From: Chlamydiia bacterium
GTDB taxonomy: Bacteria; Chlamydiota; Chlamydiia; Chlamydiales; 2-12-FULL-49-11
DNA length: 60,985 bases
Direction of reading: 5' to 3'
Assembly (NCBI GenBank): GCA_022601435.1
Contig: JAJACQ010000037.1
Span: 1-60,985 of the forward strand
In this document: positions 25,584 through 35,628 of the stretch, piece by piece
Layout: every line of letters starts with the position of its first letter
How positions within the stretch are numbered: the stretch's first letter is position 1
Made by a program: the position numbers and the translations under genes
The notes under the pieces: generated by a model
What the model was told of the DNA's origin: nothing
The model's input: only the letters and a program-made list of their open reading frames with translations
The model's database searches: none

Positions 25584-27020
25584 ATGATTTGTTTATTTAT
25601 CTTATTGAGCCTAGGATCTATTTTTGCATCTGAATCTTCAATGACTAAAGAGGAGCGCGTCATTGTTGGCGCTAATTCTCAAGAAAATCCACGCCTGCCG
25701 CAATTTAATGGACTAAACACAGGCTTTATATATAAAAATTTTGATAAAGCAAAGCTTAAGCAAGAACTAAAAGAATTAAATCCAAATTATTCCCCTCAAG
25801 AACTATTTTCTCAAAAGATTTGGGACATAGATTACTATAACAAGGTAAATTTTCCAGTGATTGTCGGAGAACTTGAAGATAAGAGAGCTTTTTCATCACA
25901 ATTAAAAGGGCATGGGCTTCGTTTTTTAGATTTGCCGATCCATATGCCAAAGCAAGGGTGGCGCATTCCTCCTCAGCTTGAGCAATTCAAAGAAGTCATT
26001 GCAAAAGCTGTTTTATGTGAAAAGCTCATAAATCCGACTTTTGAAAAAACGTGTTATGTGTACATAACAGTCGATCAGGGTATTGTAGAGCCTCATGTAT
26101 CACAAAGAAGGTCAGGGTGGCATGGTGATTCGTATCGTAAGATCGATACACGAAAAACCTCTTTAAAGATCCCTGTTGATCATGTTTATGTTGTAGCAGA
26201 TTGTTGCCCAACTCTTTTTGTGCCAGGACCTTTTTCTTTAAACTCTATCGACCCCGAAAACATAGATGAAGTTTTAACAACTTTTTCTTCCATTGCAAAT
26301 ACTCAAGAAGCTATTACGTATCCAAACTACACACTCTTAAAGATGGATCCATATTGTGTGCATGATGCAGGAATTAATAAAACAGATCATGCTCTTCACA
26401 GGACATTTGTAAAAATATCAATCAGTCAATCAAAATACTGCAAACTCGGAAATGCTCATAATCAACTATTTGTTTATGATTGGCCTATGGTCCCTCGCCA
26501 TAAAGTGCCATACAGCCCAGAAGCCATAAAGCAATCTTCTCATCGAAAGGACCGTGATTTGTATCAAGAAGTTAATGTAGAGCAAATTGATTTTTTAAAT
26601 GACTCATGTTTTTTACCATGGGTAAAACCCACTATCTACAATATCGTACGAAAAGGAGAAGTCCAAGCAGAAAAAGCACGTGTTGGTGATATGCTTGAAA
26701 CCAAATTAGATGATTTTCTAATTACTATCTGGGTAGCAAAAGAAAATCAATGGAAAGTCTCTTATAGTGGTGGCTATGAAGTATTCACTGATGATCATAT
26801 TTTTAAAACCATTTATAAGCCAGACCCTATAAGAGAAGGTTTTTTTATTCCAAAATGTGAAATACGTCGCGCCATAGAGCTAAATCAAGATGTTCGCTTT
26901 TATGCAAATTACGGTGGACTAGAATACGGAAAAAAAGGTGACATGATCATCTATTTAAATTCAGATGACATTTATATTGTTCCGAAAAAGCTTTTTGAAA
27001 AAAAATTTAGAATTTTATAA
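25584..27020 (+). CDS. Exported protein, possible 2-oxoglutarate/Fe(II) oxygenase-like
   Basis: A 478-residue protein with an N-terminal signal peptide (about 1-17). The middle (about 165-300) shows a spacing that could be a 2-His-1-carboxylate iron site: WHGDSY (H-x-D), then YCVHDAG (H), then HRTFVKISIS (the 2-oxoglutarate Arg). The C-terminal part carries two weakly similar segments ending in a GD-x-L/I...(I/V)-x(3)-K-x-F-E pattern, one near 370-405 and one at 450-478. These resemble small domains of phosphoesterase-like unknown proteins. The oxygenase reading is tentative. It is convergent with the Nudix gene and overlaps it by 6 bases. Confidence 0.65.
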   Translation: MICLFILLSLGSIFASESSMTKEERVIVGANSQENPRLPQFNGLNTGFIYKNFDKAKLKQELKELNPNYSPQELFSQKIWDIDYYNKVNFPVIVGELEDKRAFSSQLKGHGLRFLDLPIHMPKQGWRIPPQLEQFKEVIAKAVLCEKLINPTFEKTCYVYITVDQGIVEPHVSQRRSGWHGDSYRKIDTRKTSLKIPVDHVYVVADCCPTLFVPGPFSLNSIDPENIDEVLTTFSSIANTQEAITYPNYTLLKMDPYCVHDAGINKTDHALHRTFVKISISQSKYCKLGNAHNQLFVYDWPMVPRHKVPYSPEAIKQSSHRKDRDLYQEVNVEQIDFLNDSCFLPWVKPTIYNIVRKGEVQAEKARVGDMLETKLDDFLITIWVAKENQWKVSYSGGYEVFTDDHIFKTIYKPDPIREGFFIPKCEIRRAIELNQDVRFYANYGGLEYGKKGDMIIYLNSDDIYIVPKKLFEKKFRIL

Positions 27021-28475
27021 ATTAGCTAACTGCCATATCTTAAATTCCATGAGATGTTGAAACATACCAAAATCATGACTACTTGCCCAGGCTTCTTTTG
27101 GGGTAGCTCTTGCATCTCTAAAGCTTAATTTTTCCATGCCGTCAGGAACTTGCTTATCTGCTAAGTTTACGATAAATTCAAATGTTCTTTTTCGGAATCC
27201 ATCCTTTCTCACATGAGTAGGCGGCTCATATTTACCAACAAGAATTGGATTACCATCTAGCTTGCCACCTCTTTGGTTTACATGATGACCTATGGTTCCT
27301 AAAAAATCACGGTATTGGGTTAATAAAGCATGATCCAAAGTATACTTATCATCATCCCCTTTTACCATGAACACATCATCCTCATTCATCATTAAACAAG
27401 CTATCGTTATAACACCGCCTTCACCTGTATTTATAAATGTCCCAAAAAAATTACTAATTTTGATCGCAGAAAGTTTTAAAGGTCCTAAAAAATTCCACAA
27501 CTGAGCATTATCATTCCAGGCATCTCGAAGCTTTTTTTGGTCAGGGGTTAATTGCGGAGCCGAGATACCTAGATCTTCCCAACCATGGCCAATAACATCT
27601 CTTGATCCTGCCAACTTTTTAACATCTATTGCAGCTAAAACATCAGTTCTGAATTTTTCAATTAGCTTTGTATAAAACTCTGTTACACGATCTATTAAAT
27701 CGTTTACATATAAAAGATCTGCTTTATCAACAAGAGGTGGTAAAAATGGCTTTGAGTCCAAATAGGGAGCTTTCTCTATCGGAAAACCACTGGTATAACG
27801 GATTCCCTGCTTTAAGTAATCACAAAATATTTCCGGATCTAAAGCTTCACGCACCAGAAACTGATGATCTGAAAACCAATTTTCATGATCCGGTATTTCA
27901 TCAAACGCTATCTCTTTAAAATCTCTTCCTTCATGATTGTCGTTTGGACAACCTGTATATTCACCTCTATAAGCTACAGTAAAAAAGTATGGATTGGGCG
28001 ACCTTACTCTATCAATAACAAAGCACAGTGTCTCAGATTTTAATTGGCATCCAAAACCCGTCTCTTCAGAAAATTCCCTTCTTGCAGCTTCTTCCATTGT
28101 TTCGTTTCCATCAACAAGTCCCCCTCCCGTAATTGCTACCTTAGCCTCTCCTCTTAGCATTCGGAGATGAGTAAGGACTCCGTCTTTATCTTTACTTGCT
28201 ATCGGATCAACCGACAAATTTAACGAAAGATGATGAACAAAGCTACGTCCAAATACCTCATTTAATAAACTTGTATAACTCTGAAATACACCGATTAATT
28301 TTTCTAAAAGAGGTTGCGGCAAGGAGTGAGTTGAAACAATCTGCTTCAGCTTCTTATCGGCTTCTAGGTTTAGAACATTCTGATTAAGCGGACCTACTAA
28401 ATTTTCTTGGTTAAATTGATTTAACCTCTCTATTGCATCTTTTAAATCTGTAATCAACGCCGTCTTAACAGCCAT
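27015..28475 (-). CDS. Nudix hydrolase with large C-terminal extension
   Basis: A 486-residue protein. Residues about 85-225 form a Nudix domain with a perfect Nudix box, Gx5Ex7REFSEETGF, at 119-141. It therefore hydrolyses a nucleoside diphosphate linked to another group; ADP-ribose-type substrates are common. Residues about 300-486 are a second domain I do not recognise. It begins like another Nudix-fold strand set (VITIACLMMNEDDVFMVKG) but has no Nudix box. The total length is about twice that of a normal Nudix enzyme. It lies 32 bases after the nucleoside-hydrolase-like gene, suggesting one pathway. Confidence 0.82.
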   Translation of the reverse strand: MAVKTALITDLKDAIERLNQFNQENLVGPLNQNVLNLEADKKLKQIVSTHSLPQPLLEKLIGVFQSYTSLLNEVFGRSFVHHLSLNLSVDPIASKDKDGVLTHLRMLRGEAKVAITGGGLVDGNETMEEAARREFSEETGFGCQLKSETLCFVIDRVRSPNPYFFTVAYRGEYTGCPNDNHEGRDFKEIAFDEIPDHENWFSDHQFLVREALDPEIFCDYLKQGIRYTSGFPIEKAPYLDSKPFLPPLVDKADLLYVNDLIDRVTEFYTKLIEKFRTDVLAAIDVKKLAGSRDVIGHGWEDLGISAPQLTPDQKKLRDAWNDNAQLWNFLGPLKLSAIKISNFFGTFINTGEGGVITIACLMMNEDDVFMVKGDDDKYTLDHALLTQYRDFLGTIGHHVNQRGGKLDGNPILVGKYEPPTHVRKDGFRKRTFEFIVNLADKQVPDGMEKLSFRDARATPKEAWASSHDFGMFQHLMEFKIWQLANL

Positions 28476-28507
28476 ATAAACCTCATATAGTAATATTCTC
28501 TTAAAGG

Positions 28508-29764
28508 TTATGTTTCAGTTGGTTCAGAGACAGCTGCAGCCATTTGTTCTTCTTTTCCCTCTTTGATCCCTCCGCCTTCTTCCTCCTTGAAAATAAAAAC
28601 CATTTGAGCAAGCTCATCAAGCTTTGCTTGTATTCCTTCTGGATCTTTTAATGACATCACTTCAAAAACATTACTAGCAGGATCCTCAACAACTTTTACT
28701 AACTTTCCATTCAGCTTAAAATTAAGCATATCAAATTCAGGATCATCAGCAACATCCATATTAAATTCATAGCTAACGGGACGAAGAGATTTCACACAAT
28801 CAGGATCAAGCGCAATGAGAGCAGCTAGTGGATCAGCAAAGATTGGAGATGTTAAGTTAAGCTTTGCTACATCAACATTAGGATCCTTTTTACGAGCAAC
28901 ATGAATTTGCCAATTCATCATCATTTCATGCATTGTTTGCCCCAACTCATCCAATGAATCTTTATTTGCTTGAATCTTTGCAAAAATTTCTGGAGATAGA
29001 TTATAGCCCTTACAAAGCTGAGAACTTGCAATAATACATGGTACTCCAGATTTAAAAACCAAATCTGTATCACGAACATTTAACACTCCATTATATCCCA
29101 TTCGCGGGGGATTCATAAATGTGCCATTCATCATAAAAATTGCACTCACCTTTTCTTTAAAAAGTGCTGGCACTCTTCTTAAAAGTTCAGCCTCATTTGA
29201 TAGCGGACCTGTTGCAACCATCACAATTTGTCCTTGAACACCTTTTAAATACTCAATAAACTCTTCCAGTTTGGCATCTTGTGGAACAGTACTGATATCC
29301 GCACCTTTTATATTCGATAGTTGAAATGGATATACGCATTTATAATCTTCATCTACTTCTCTTCCAACGTCTCCAAATCTTTCTGTAGGCCAACTAGGAT
29401 ACATTGCATTAAATCTAATGCGTCTATCTTCTGGACCCATCTCTGGAGTTTCATAATAACCAACTCCTGCAAATACTCTTTTTCTAATTTTACAAGTCTT
29501 ATCTGCAGAACTTTCAGGAATCAATTCGTTTGCAACTAACATATCAATAAAGCGTGTTAATATAGCTGCTTTTTCACCTGGTTTATATAAAGTTGTAATC
29601 GCTGCATCCAATCTTTCACCACACGCAAGTGCAGCAAACGCCCAAAAATCATCTGGATCAAAACCTATGTCATTACTATGAACCATACCACATTTCATTA
29701 TCTCAGGAGAAAGCCCTGTTGTTTCAAAAAATCCACATGGTGGTTTAACTGTCATATCGCTCAT
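28508..29764 (-). CDS. Nucleoside hydrolase-like protein (IUNH family)
   Basis: A 418-residue protein related to inosine-uridine-preferring nucleoside hydrolases, which split ribonucleosides into base and ribose. The N-terminal metal-binding cluster is HSNDIGFDPDDFWA (Asp32, Asp36, Asp38/39). Later motifs are VMVATGPLSNEAELLRR, FMMNGTF and FADPLAALIALDPD (the late metal Asp). The family is normally about 310-350 residues; extra sequence lies at both ends, and the C-terminus is Glu/Ala-rich. The first of a two-gene unit with the Nudix protein. Confidence 0.8.
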   Translation of the reverse strand: MSDMTVKPPCGFFETTGLSPEIMKCGMVHSNDIGFDPDDFWAFAALACGERLDAAITTLYKPGEKAAILTRFIDMLVANELIPESSADKTCKIRKRVFAGVGYYETPEMGPEDRRIRFNAMYPSWPTERFGDVGREVDEDYKCVYPFQLSNIKGADISTVPQDAKLEEFIEYLKGVQGQIVMVATGPLSNEAELLRRVPALFKEKVSAIFMMNGTFMNPPRMGYNGVLNVRDTDLVFKSGVPCIIASSQLCKGYNLSPEIFAKIQANKDSLDELGQTMHEMMMNWQIHVARKKDPNVDVAKLNLTSPIFADPLAALIALDPDCVKSLRPVSYEFNMDVADDPEFDMLNFKLNGKLVKVVEDPASNVFEVMSLKDPEGIQAKLDELAQMVFIFKEEEGGGIKEGKEEQMAAAVSEPTET

Positions 29765-29863
29765 AAAATGCCCTTTGTTTTGAGTTTGAGAAAGTTAAAC
29801 TTTATATCTAGACAAAATTATTTACAAGAAATTTCAGTAAATTCTATGAAATCTTTATCCTAA

Positions 29864-31735
29864 TTAATAAGACTTCATCATATAGTGCATATCTTTAATG
29901 ATATTGACAGCCTCGGCCATCTGAAGATCATTTTTCCCAAACTGGGATTTTTTTCTATCCTCTAAACTTTTACCGCGCAAAGCATTTGGATTACTAAGCG
30001 CCTTTAAAAATGCTTGGTAATTCTTGTTATTTGATATTCTTGCTTCACTATTTTTCTTAAGCTGAGGTTTCATTACTTCATAAACCGTCTTTTGACGTTT
30101 ACTATGAAACTCAAACACCTCACGAACTTCAGGGTGCATTGAGTGGACGCGATTTAGGTCTCCTGATGGAAGAGCAAAAGTTAAATGTTTTTCGCCAATT
30201 TTTTGATGAGCGTATTGAGAAGGAACGATCACATCTGCTTTTACACCTTTTAGTTGAGTAGATGTTCCTGAGATTGTGTAGTATTTTCCAACTGTCACTT
30301 TATATTTGTAGTAACTTTGTGGATCGGTAAGTGTTTGAAATTGGATTGAGCCTTTTCCATAAGTTCTATGATCCCCTGCAATTACTGCTACACCCACATC
30401 TTGTAATGACTGAGCTAATATCTCTGCAGCAGATGCTGAATATTTAGAAGTTAAGATCACAATTGGACCCACATAAGTAATGTGTGGGTCGTATTCTTTT
30501 GAGTATCTTACTTGATCATCTCGGAATTTTGCAACTACGACAGTTTGTTTTTTACAAAACAGAGACGTTGCTTTCACAGCTTCCTTGAAAAAACCACCAA
30601 GATTCTTTCTCATATCGATCACAATACCGTACAAAGGCTTTTCTCTGCGAAGCTCTAAAATAGTTTTCTTCAAATCGCTTCCCATTGCGCTGCCTTCAAA
30701 GTCATTATAAAAAGTATCAATTCTAAGTGTTGCAATTTGCCCATCCATGAAACTCTCTGTTTCAATAGCAATTTTATCTTTTTGCATGGCAATTCTTTCT
30801 GCTGTCATTTTGACTACTTTCTTCTCACCTGCTTTTGAATTCACTTGAAGCGTGATTTTGTTACCTTCTTTTGCCGATAAAAGTTCCATCACTTGTCCAA
30901 AAGACATATCAGAGACTTTTACGCCATTAATGTATTCGATGACATCGCCTTTTTCAATTTGCCCACTTCTTGCAGCGGGTCCACCTTTTACGCATCCAGT
31001 AATTTCAGGGCCATCGATGCCATCGGCTAAATAAATTCCTATTCCTTCGAAGCGACTTTTAAGATGCGAATTAATATTTGAAATCTCATTTTGATCATAA
31101 ATCATTGAATGAGCATCCAAGCTTGAAGCAATCATTTTAGAAACAACTAATGGATAACCATCTTTTTGAAGTAATCGATCTTCATGAGCTTGCATTTTTC
31201 GTTCGTAGTAATCTAAGACTCTTGTAGTATCATTTTTATCTAAACGATAAACACCTTTACTAGCAGAATAAGCCCTTAAATGACTTACCATAAAAGCAGT
31301 CATATGCTTCTTTAACTCTTTTTTTGATGAAGGGGCCATTTGAGGTCGTTTAATATATTCACTATTAACATCAATTTTACCAGTCAAAATTTCTTGACGA
31401 ATTTGCGCTCTGTTGTTTCTACATCTTTTTACTGCAGTTTCAAATGTCTCTTTAATTGATAAATATGTCGTAAAAGAGCCATTTTTATATTCAACAACCA
31501 TTTTTTCTGAAACTTTGCTATATTTGTCCCTTTCTGATTTCAAGAAATAAAAATAAAGAGGGTCAAATGAAGAAAAGATTTTACTGACTGATCGTTTTGC
31601 GACAGTTTCATCGTATGATTCAAACAAGATATGATAGGCAAATATTTTTTCATTAATAGTTTTCATATCTGTAAAGTTAAGAGGCTTTGCAAAAGCAACC
31701 GTAGCTAACGTTAAAAAACAAATACACTTCCGCAT
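29864..31735 (-). CDS. tsp: Tail-specific protease (Tsp/Prc, S41 family)
   Basis: A 623-residue exported serine protease. It has a signal peptide (residues 1-16), an N-terminal helical Tsp domain, a PDZ domain (about 230-310, beginning FEGIGIYL) and an S41 core. Catalytic Ser is in TSKYSASAAEILAQ and Lys in TYGKGSIQF. Homologous to chlamydial CT441, reported to cleave host and bacterial proteins. It precedes rpsL, divergently, as I recall from C. trachomatis. Confidence 0.93.
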   Translation of the reverse strand: MRKCICFLTLATVAFAKPLNFTDMKTINEKIFAYHILFESYDETVAKRSVSKIFSSFDPLYFYFLKSERDKYSKVSEKMVVEYKNGSFTTYLSIKETFETAVKRCRNNRAQIRQEILTGKIDVNSEYIKRPQMAPSSKKELKKHMTAFMVSHLRAYSASKGVYRLDKNDTTRVLDYYERKMQAHEDRLLQKDGYPLVVSKMIASSLDAHSMIYDQNEISNINSHLKSRFEGIGIYLADGIDGPEITGCVKGGPAARSGQIEKGDVIEYINGVKVSDMSFGQVMELLSAKEGNKITLQVNSKAGEKKVVKMTAERIAMQKDKIAIETESFMDGQIATLRIDTFYNDFEGSAMGSDLKKTILELRREKPLYGIVIDMRKNLGGFFKEAVKATSLFCKKQTVVVAKFRDDQVRYSKEYDPHITYVGPIVILTSKYSASAAEILAQSLQDVGVAVIAGDHRTYGKGSIQFQTLTDPQSYYKYKVTVGKYYTISGTSTQLKGVKADVIVPSQYAHQKIGEKHLTFALPSGDLNRVHSMHPEVREVFEFHSKRQKTVYEVMKPQLKKNSEARISNNKNYQAFLKALSNPNALRGKSLEDRKKSQFGKNDLQMAEAVNIIKDMHYMMKSY

Positions 31736-31844
31736 TCTATTCCTCCCTAAAATTCGGACACTATCAAATTATTTTTTTATTCGATACCGTTATTTAGAAA
31801 ATATTAATTTTTACTCAAAAATTTGGACTTTTTTACTATTTGAT

Positions 31845-31873
31845 TTGCATTAATAGGGCCTTGTTGGTATAGT
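31845..31873 (+). promoter_or_regulatory. Promoter of the rpsL operon
   Basis: TTGCAT (31845-31850) and TATAGT (31868-31873) are spaced exactly 17 bases, upstream of rpsL. AAGGAGATAGG follows as ribosome-binding site close to the ATG. Confidence 0.65.
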
Positions 31874-31914
31874 GTTTAGTAATTTTTCAAAGTAAATAAA
31901 GGAGATAGGCCCTT

Positions 31915-32286
31915 ATGCCTACACTAAATCAGTTAATTAGAAAGCCTCGAAGAAAGTCAAAATCTAAATCGAAGTCTCAGGCGCTGAAGAAATGCCCTCA
32001 AAGAAGAGGCGTTTGCGTACAAGTAAAAACTCAAACACCTAAAAAGCCTAACTCAGCTTTAAGAAAAGTTGCTAGGGTAAAATTATCTAACGGTATTGAA
32101 ATCTCTGCTTACATTGGCGGAGAAGGACATAACCTTCAAGAACACTCAATGGTTCTTGTACGTGGAGGCAGAGTAGCTGACCTTCCAGGGGTTAGATATC
32201 ACGTTGTTCGCGGTGCATTAGATTGTGCTGCAGTAAAAGATAGAAAACAAGCTCGTTCTAAGTATGGAGCAAAAAGAGCTAAATAA
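31915..32286 (+). CDS. rpsL: 30S ribosomal protein S12
   Basis: A 123-residue protein of the decoding centre. The sequence [20 protein letters not shown] and the segment [13 protein letters not shown] are invariant S12 features. It carries Lys43, but has Ala88 in GGRVADLPG where E. coli and Chlamydia have Lys88. Changes at Lys88 cause streptomycin resistance in other bacteria. Asp89, the RimO target, is present. First gene of the str operon with rpsG, fusA and rpsJ. Confidence 0.97.
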   Translation: MPTLNQLIRKPRRKSKSKSKSQALKKCPQRRGVCVQVKTQTPKKPNSALRKVARVKLSNGIEISAYIGGEGHNLQEHSMVLVRGGRVADLPGVRYHVVRGALDCAAVKDRKQARSKYGAKRAK

Positions 32287-32321
32287 ATTTTAAATATCTT
32301 TGAAGATTACAAGGAAAAAAT

Positions 32322-32798
32322 ATGTCAAGAAGAAGAAAAGCAGAAAAACGACCTGTAGAACCTGACCATAAGTATGGTAATGTAGAAGTCACAAAATTCA
32401 TTCGTAAGGTAATGCTCGATGGGAAAAAATCTCTTGCGGCAAAAATCGTCTACGAAGCCATTGAAAAATTCAGTGAACGAGTGAATGCAACTGGTAATGA
32501 ACTAGAGGCATTTTTAAAGGCTATTGAAAATGCAACTCCTCATGTAGAAGTTAAATCAAGAAGAATTGGTGGCGCAACTTACCAAGTACCAATTGAGATC
32601 AACCCTAAAAGAAAGCTTTCTTTAGCAATGAAATGGGTTATTGGATTTGCCAAGAAAAAATCCGGTAGAAGCATGATTGATGGGCTCGCTCAAGAGCTTC
32701 AAGATTGCTACAACCTTCAAGGCGCAAGTATTAAAAAGCGTGATGAAGTCCACAGAATGGCAGAAGCTAACAAAGCATTTGCTCATTACAAATGGTAA
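32322..32798 (+). CDS. rpsG: 30S ribosomal protein S7
   Basis: A 158-residue primary rRNA-binding protein of the small-subunit head. It begins MSRRRKAEKRPVEPD and contains KVMLDGKKSLAAKIVYEA and RRIGGATYQVPIEI, all typical. It lies 35 bases after rpsL with AAGGA as ribosome-binding site. A terminator follows, so fusA may need its own promoter. Confidence 0.97.
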   Translation: MSRRRKAEKRPVEPDHKYGNVEVTKFIRKVMLDGKKSLAAKIVYEAIEKFSERVNATGNELEAFLKAIENATPHVEVKSRRIGGATYQVPIEINPKRKLSLAMKWVIGFAKKKSGRSMIDGLAQELQDCYNLQGASIKKRDEVHRMAEANKAFAHYKW

Positions 32799-32807
32799 AA
32801 ATTCAGA

Positions 32808-32837
32808 CAGCAGCTTAAATAAGCCGCTGTTTTTTTA
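32808..32837 (+). terminator. Terminator between rpsG and fusA
   Basis: CAGCAGCTT (32808-32816) pairs with AAGCCGCTG (32821-32829) around a 4-base loop with one internal A/C mismatch, followed by eight T. It probably reduces readthrough from rpsG into fusA. Confidence 0.8.
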
Positions 32838-32983
32838 TTGCTGCATTTATGCAGATCGTGAAAATCTTAAGATTTTCATTAGAACAGGTATTAAAAGTCG
32901 CAAGACTTTAAAATTTTAACAAAGTCTATTCTCTTGTCTAATGATAAATAGGACAGAATAGAATAAAGAAAGGAACAAGATAA

Positions 32984-35077
32984 ATGGCAAGAGGCGAAAA
33001 AGACCAGTTAAAGAATGTGAGAAACATTGGGATTATGGCTCACATTGATGCTGGTAAGACAACAGTTACAGAACGTATTTTATTCTATTCAGGAAAAAGT
33101 CACAAAATTGGTGAAGTTCACGATGGTGGCGCAACAATGGACTGGATGGAGCAAGAAAAAGAACGTGGCATTACTATCACGTCTGCTTGTACCACAGTTT
33201 TCTGGGGTGATAGCAAGATCAACATTATTGACACTCCCGGACACGTTGACTTTACAGTAGAAGTTGAGAGATCTCTTCGTGTATTAGATGGTGCCGTTGC
33301 AGTTTTTTCTGCAGTAGATGGTGTTCAACCTCAATCAGAGACTGTTTGGAGACAAGCAACTCGTTATAATGTACCAAGAATTGCTTTCATAAACAAAATG
33401 GACCGCGTAGGTGCTGATTACGAAATGTGTATTGAAAGCATGAAAGACAAACTCGGCGCAAATGCAATCGCAACGCAAGTTCCAATTGGCTCTGAAGGCG
33501 AATTCATGGGAATGGTCGATGTTGTTGCCATGAAAGCCTATGTCTTTAAGTCAGAAAAAATGGGTGCAGATTATGAAACTACAGAGATTCCAGCTGACCT
33601 TTTAGACAAAGCAAAAGAAGTAAGAGCAGCTTTATTAGATGAGCTTGCAACGATTGATGAAGATGATGAAGAATTCATGATGAAAGTCTTGGAAGATCCA
33701 GATAGTCTTTCAATTGATGAGATCAACCAAGTCATCAGAAAAGGTGTTTGCGGAAACAAGATCTTCCCTGTTATGTGTGGTACTGCCTTTAAAAACAAAG
33801 GTGTGCAGCCGCTTCTTGACAACATTATTGCATGGATGCCATCTCCACTTGATAGAGGAATTGTTAAAGGATTTGATGAAAGTGGTGAGAATGAATTTGA
33901 GCTTCAGCCTAAAGATGACGAAAAGCTTGCTATGCTTGCTTTTAAAGTTATGACTGATCCGTATGTGGGACGTTTAACTTTTGTAAGAGTTTACTCAGGA
34001 ACAGTTAAAAAAGGTATGACTTTATTTAACTCAACTAAAGGTAAAAAAGAACGTATCTCAAGGCTTTTGGAGATGCACTCAAATGATAGAAAAGACAAAG
34101 ACGAGTTCTATACAGGTGATATTTTTGCTGTGATTGGCCTTAAACAATCAACAACAGGTGATACGCTTTGTACAGAAGATGCTCCGTTAATTCTTGAGAA
34201 AATGGAATTTCCAGAACCTGTTATTTCAATGGCGATTGAACCAAAATCAAAACCAGACCGTGAGAAACTATCGACTGCTTTATCTGCGCTTTCAGAAGAA
34301 GATCCAACTTTCCGCATTTCTACAAATGAAGAAACAGGACAAACAATCATTGCAGGTATGGGTGAGCTTCACTTAGACGTGTTAAGAGATCGTATGATGC
34401 GTGAATTTAAAGTAGAAGCAAATGTTGGTGCTCCTGAGGTTTCTTATAGAGAAGCTATCACAAAAGGAATCAAGCATGAGCAAAAGTATGTGAAGCAATC
34501 AGGTGGGCGTGGTCAGTATGCGCACGTTGTCATTGAGATTGAACCAAATGAGCCAGGTAAAGGTAATGAAGTTGTTTCTAAGATTGTGGGAGGGGTTATA
34601 CCGAAAGAATATGTCCCATCATGTATCAAAGGGATTACTGAAGGACTAGACTCTGGTATCATCGCAGGATACCCTATGGTTGATGTGAAGGTGCAAATCG
34701 TATTTGGATCATATCACGAGGTTGACTCATCAGAGATGGCTTTTAAGATTTGTTCTTCTATGGCTATTCGTGAGGCATGTAAAAAATGTGCTCCAATTAT
34801 CTTAGAACCTATCATGAAGGTAAATGTCAGAACTCCTGACTCTCATGTTGGTGATGTAATTGGTGACCAAAACAGACGCCGCGGAAAGGTATTGAATCAA
34901 AATCAAACAGGAAATTCAGTAGAAGTTGAATTTGAGACGCCGCTTGCTCAGATGTTTGGATTCTCAACAGATCTTCGCTCTATCACTTCAGGTAGAGGAG
35001 AGTTTGTTATGGAACCTAGTCATTTTGAGAAAGTACCAAAGACTGTACAAGAAAAAATAGTTAAAACAACGACTTGA
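32984..35077 (+). CDS. fusA: Elongation factor G
   Basis: A 697-residue translational GTPase that drives ribosomal translocation. The G domain has [17 protein letters not shown] and NKMD, and the remaining EF-G domains II-V follow through GGRGQYAHV. Full length. In the conserved order rpsL-rpsG-fusA-rpsJ. Confidence 0.98.
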   Translation: MARGEKDQLKNVRNIGIMAHIDAGKTTVTERILFYSGKSHKIGEVHDGGATMDWMEQEKERGITITSACTTVFWGDSKINIIDTPGHVDFTVEVERSLRVLDGAVAVFSAVDGVQPQSETVWRQATRYNVPRIAFINKMDRVGADYEMCIESMKDKLGANAIATQVPIGSEGEFMGMVDVVAMKAYVFKSEKMGADYETTEIPADLLDKAKEVRAALLDELATIDEDDEEFMMKVLEDPDSLSIDEINQVIRKGVCGNKIFPVMCGTAFKNKGVQPLLDNIIAWMPSPLDRGIVKGFDESGENEFELQPKDDEKLAMLAFKVMTDPYVGRLTFVRVYSGTVKKGMTLFNSTKGKKERISRLLEMHSNDRKDKDEFYTGDIFAVIGLKQSTTGDTLCTEDAPLILEKMEFPEPVISMAIEPKSKPDREKLSTALSALSEEDPTFRISTNEETGQTIIAGMGELHLDVLRDRMMREFKVEANVGAPEVSYREAITKGIKHEQKYVKQSGGRGQYAHVVIEIEPNEPGKGNEVVSKIVGGVIPKEYVPSCIKGITEGLDSGIIAGYPMVDVKVQIVFGSYHEVDSSEMAFKICSSMAIREACKKCAPIILEPIMKVNVRTPDSHVGDVIGDQNRRRGKVLNQNQTGNSVEVEFETPLAQMFGFSTDLRSITSGRGEFVMEPSHFEKVPKTVQEKIVKTTT

Positions 35078-35096
35078 AGGAAGGAGTGACCAAATT

Positions 35097-35414
35097 ATGG
35101 CACAAGCTAAAAAACAAAGAATACGCATACGTCTCAAAGGTTATGATCATAAGATTGTTGATAACGCAGCCTCTGAGATTGCAGAAATCGCTAGAAGATC
35201 TGGAGCTGTGGTCATCGGACCAATTCCTCTGCCTACAAAAATTGAAAAGCAGACGGTTCTTAGATCTCCTCACGTAGACAAAAAATCTCGTGATCAGTTC
35301 GAAATGCGTACACACAAGCGTATCATCGATATTGAAAAGCCAACGGCTGACACTGTAGAAAGACTTCGTAAGTTGTCTCTCGGTAGTGGCGTTGACATTG
35401 CGATCATTGCATAG
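35097..35414 (+). CDS. rpsJ: 30S ribosomal protein S10
   Basis: A 105-residue small-subunit protein (also NusE). It contains [29 protein letters not shown] and the C-terminal [17 protein letters not shown] region. AAGGAGTG precedes the ATG by 7-8 bases, 19 bases after fusA. A REP-like terminator follows. Confidence 0.98.
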   Translation: MAQAKKQRIRIRLKGYDHKIVDNAASEIAEIARRSGAVVIGPIPLPTKIEKQTVLRSPHVDKKSRDQFEMRTHKRIIDIEKPTADTVERLRKLSLGSGVDIAIIA

Positions 35415-35443
35415 CACGCTTAGTTTGAGCGTCGTTAAAATTA

Positions 35444-35520
35444 TGGGACTCCGTCCCATACCCTGGGAAGGGTCAAAGACCCTTTCCAAACCCTTTCTTG
35501 CTTTTTTTTATCAAAAAAAG
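35444..35520. repeat. REP-like palindromes / terminator after rpsJ
   Basis: TGGGACTCCGTCCCA (35444-35458) and AAGGGTCAAAGACCCTT (35468-35484) are followed by a T run that pairs with a downstream A run. The first palindrome and the following TACCCTGG match the repeats at 20477 and 41637. It sits directly after rpsJ and can terminate its transcript. Confidence 0.8.
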
Positions 35521-35628
35521 AAAAAAAATTCAAAAACTCAAAATCTCTAATTAATCAGATCTCGCTGAAAAGAAGTTTCTGCAGGGTTTTTTATTGCTCT
35601 ATAACAATTCATTGAATATCATACATCT

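Noticed and set aside
35061..35489. Minus-strand frame over rpsJ
   Set aside because: It is antisense to a ribosomal protein gene and starts within the terminator repeat.
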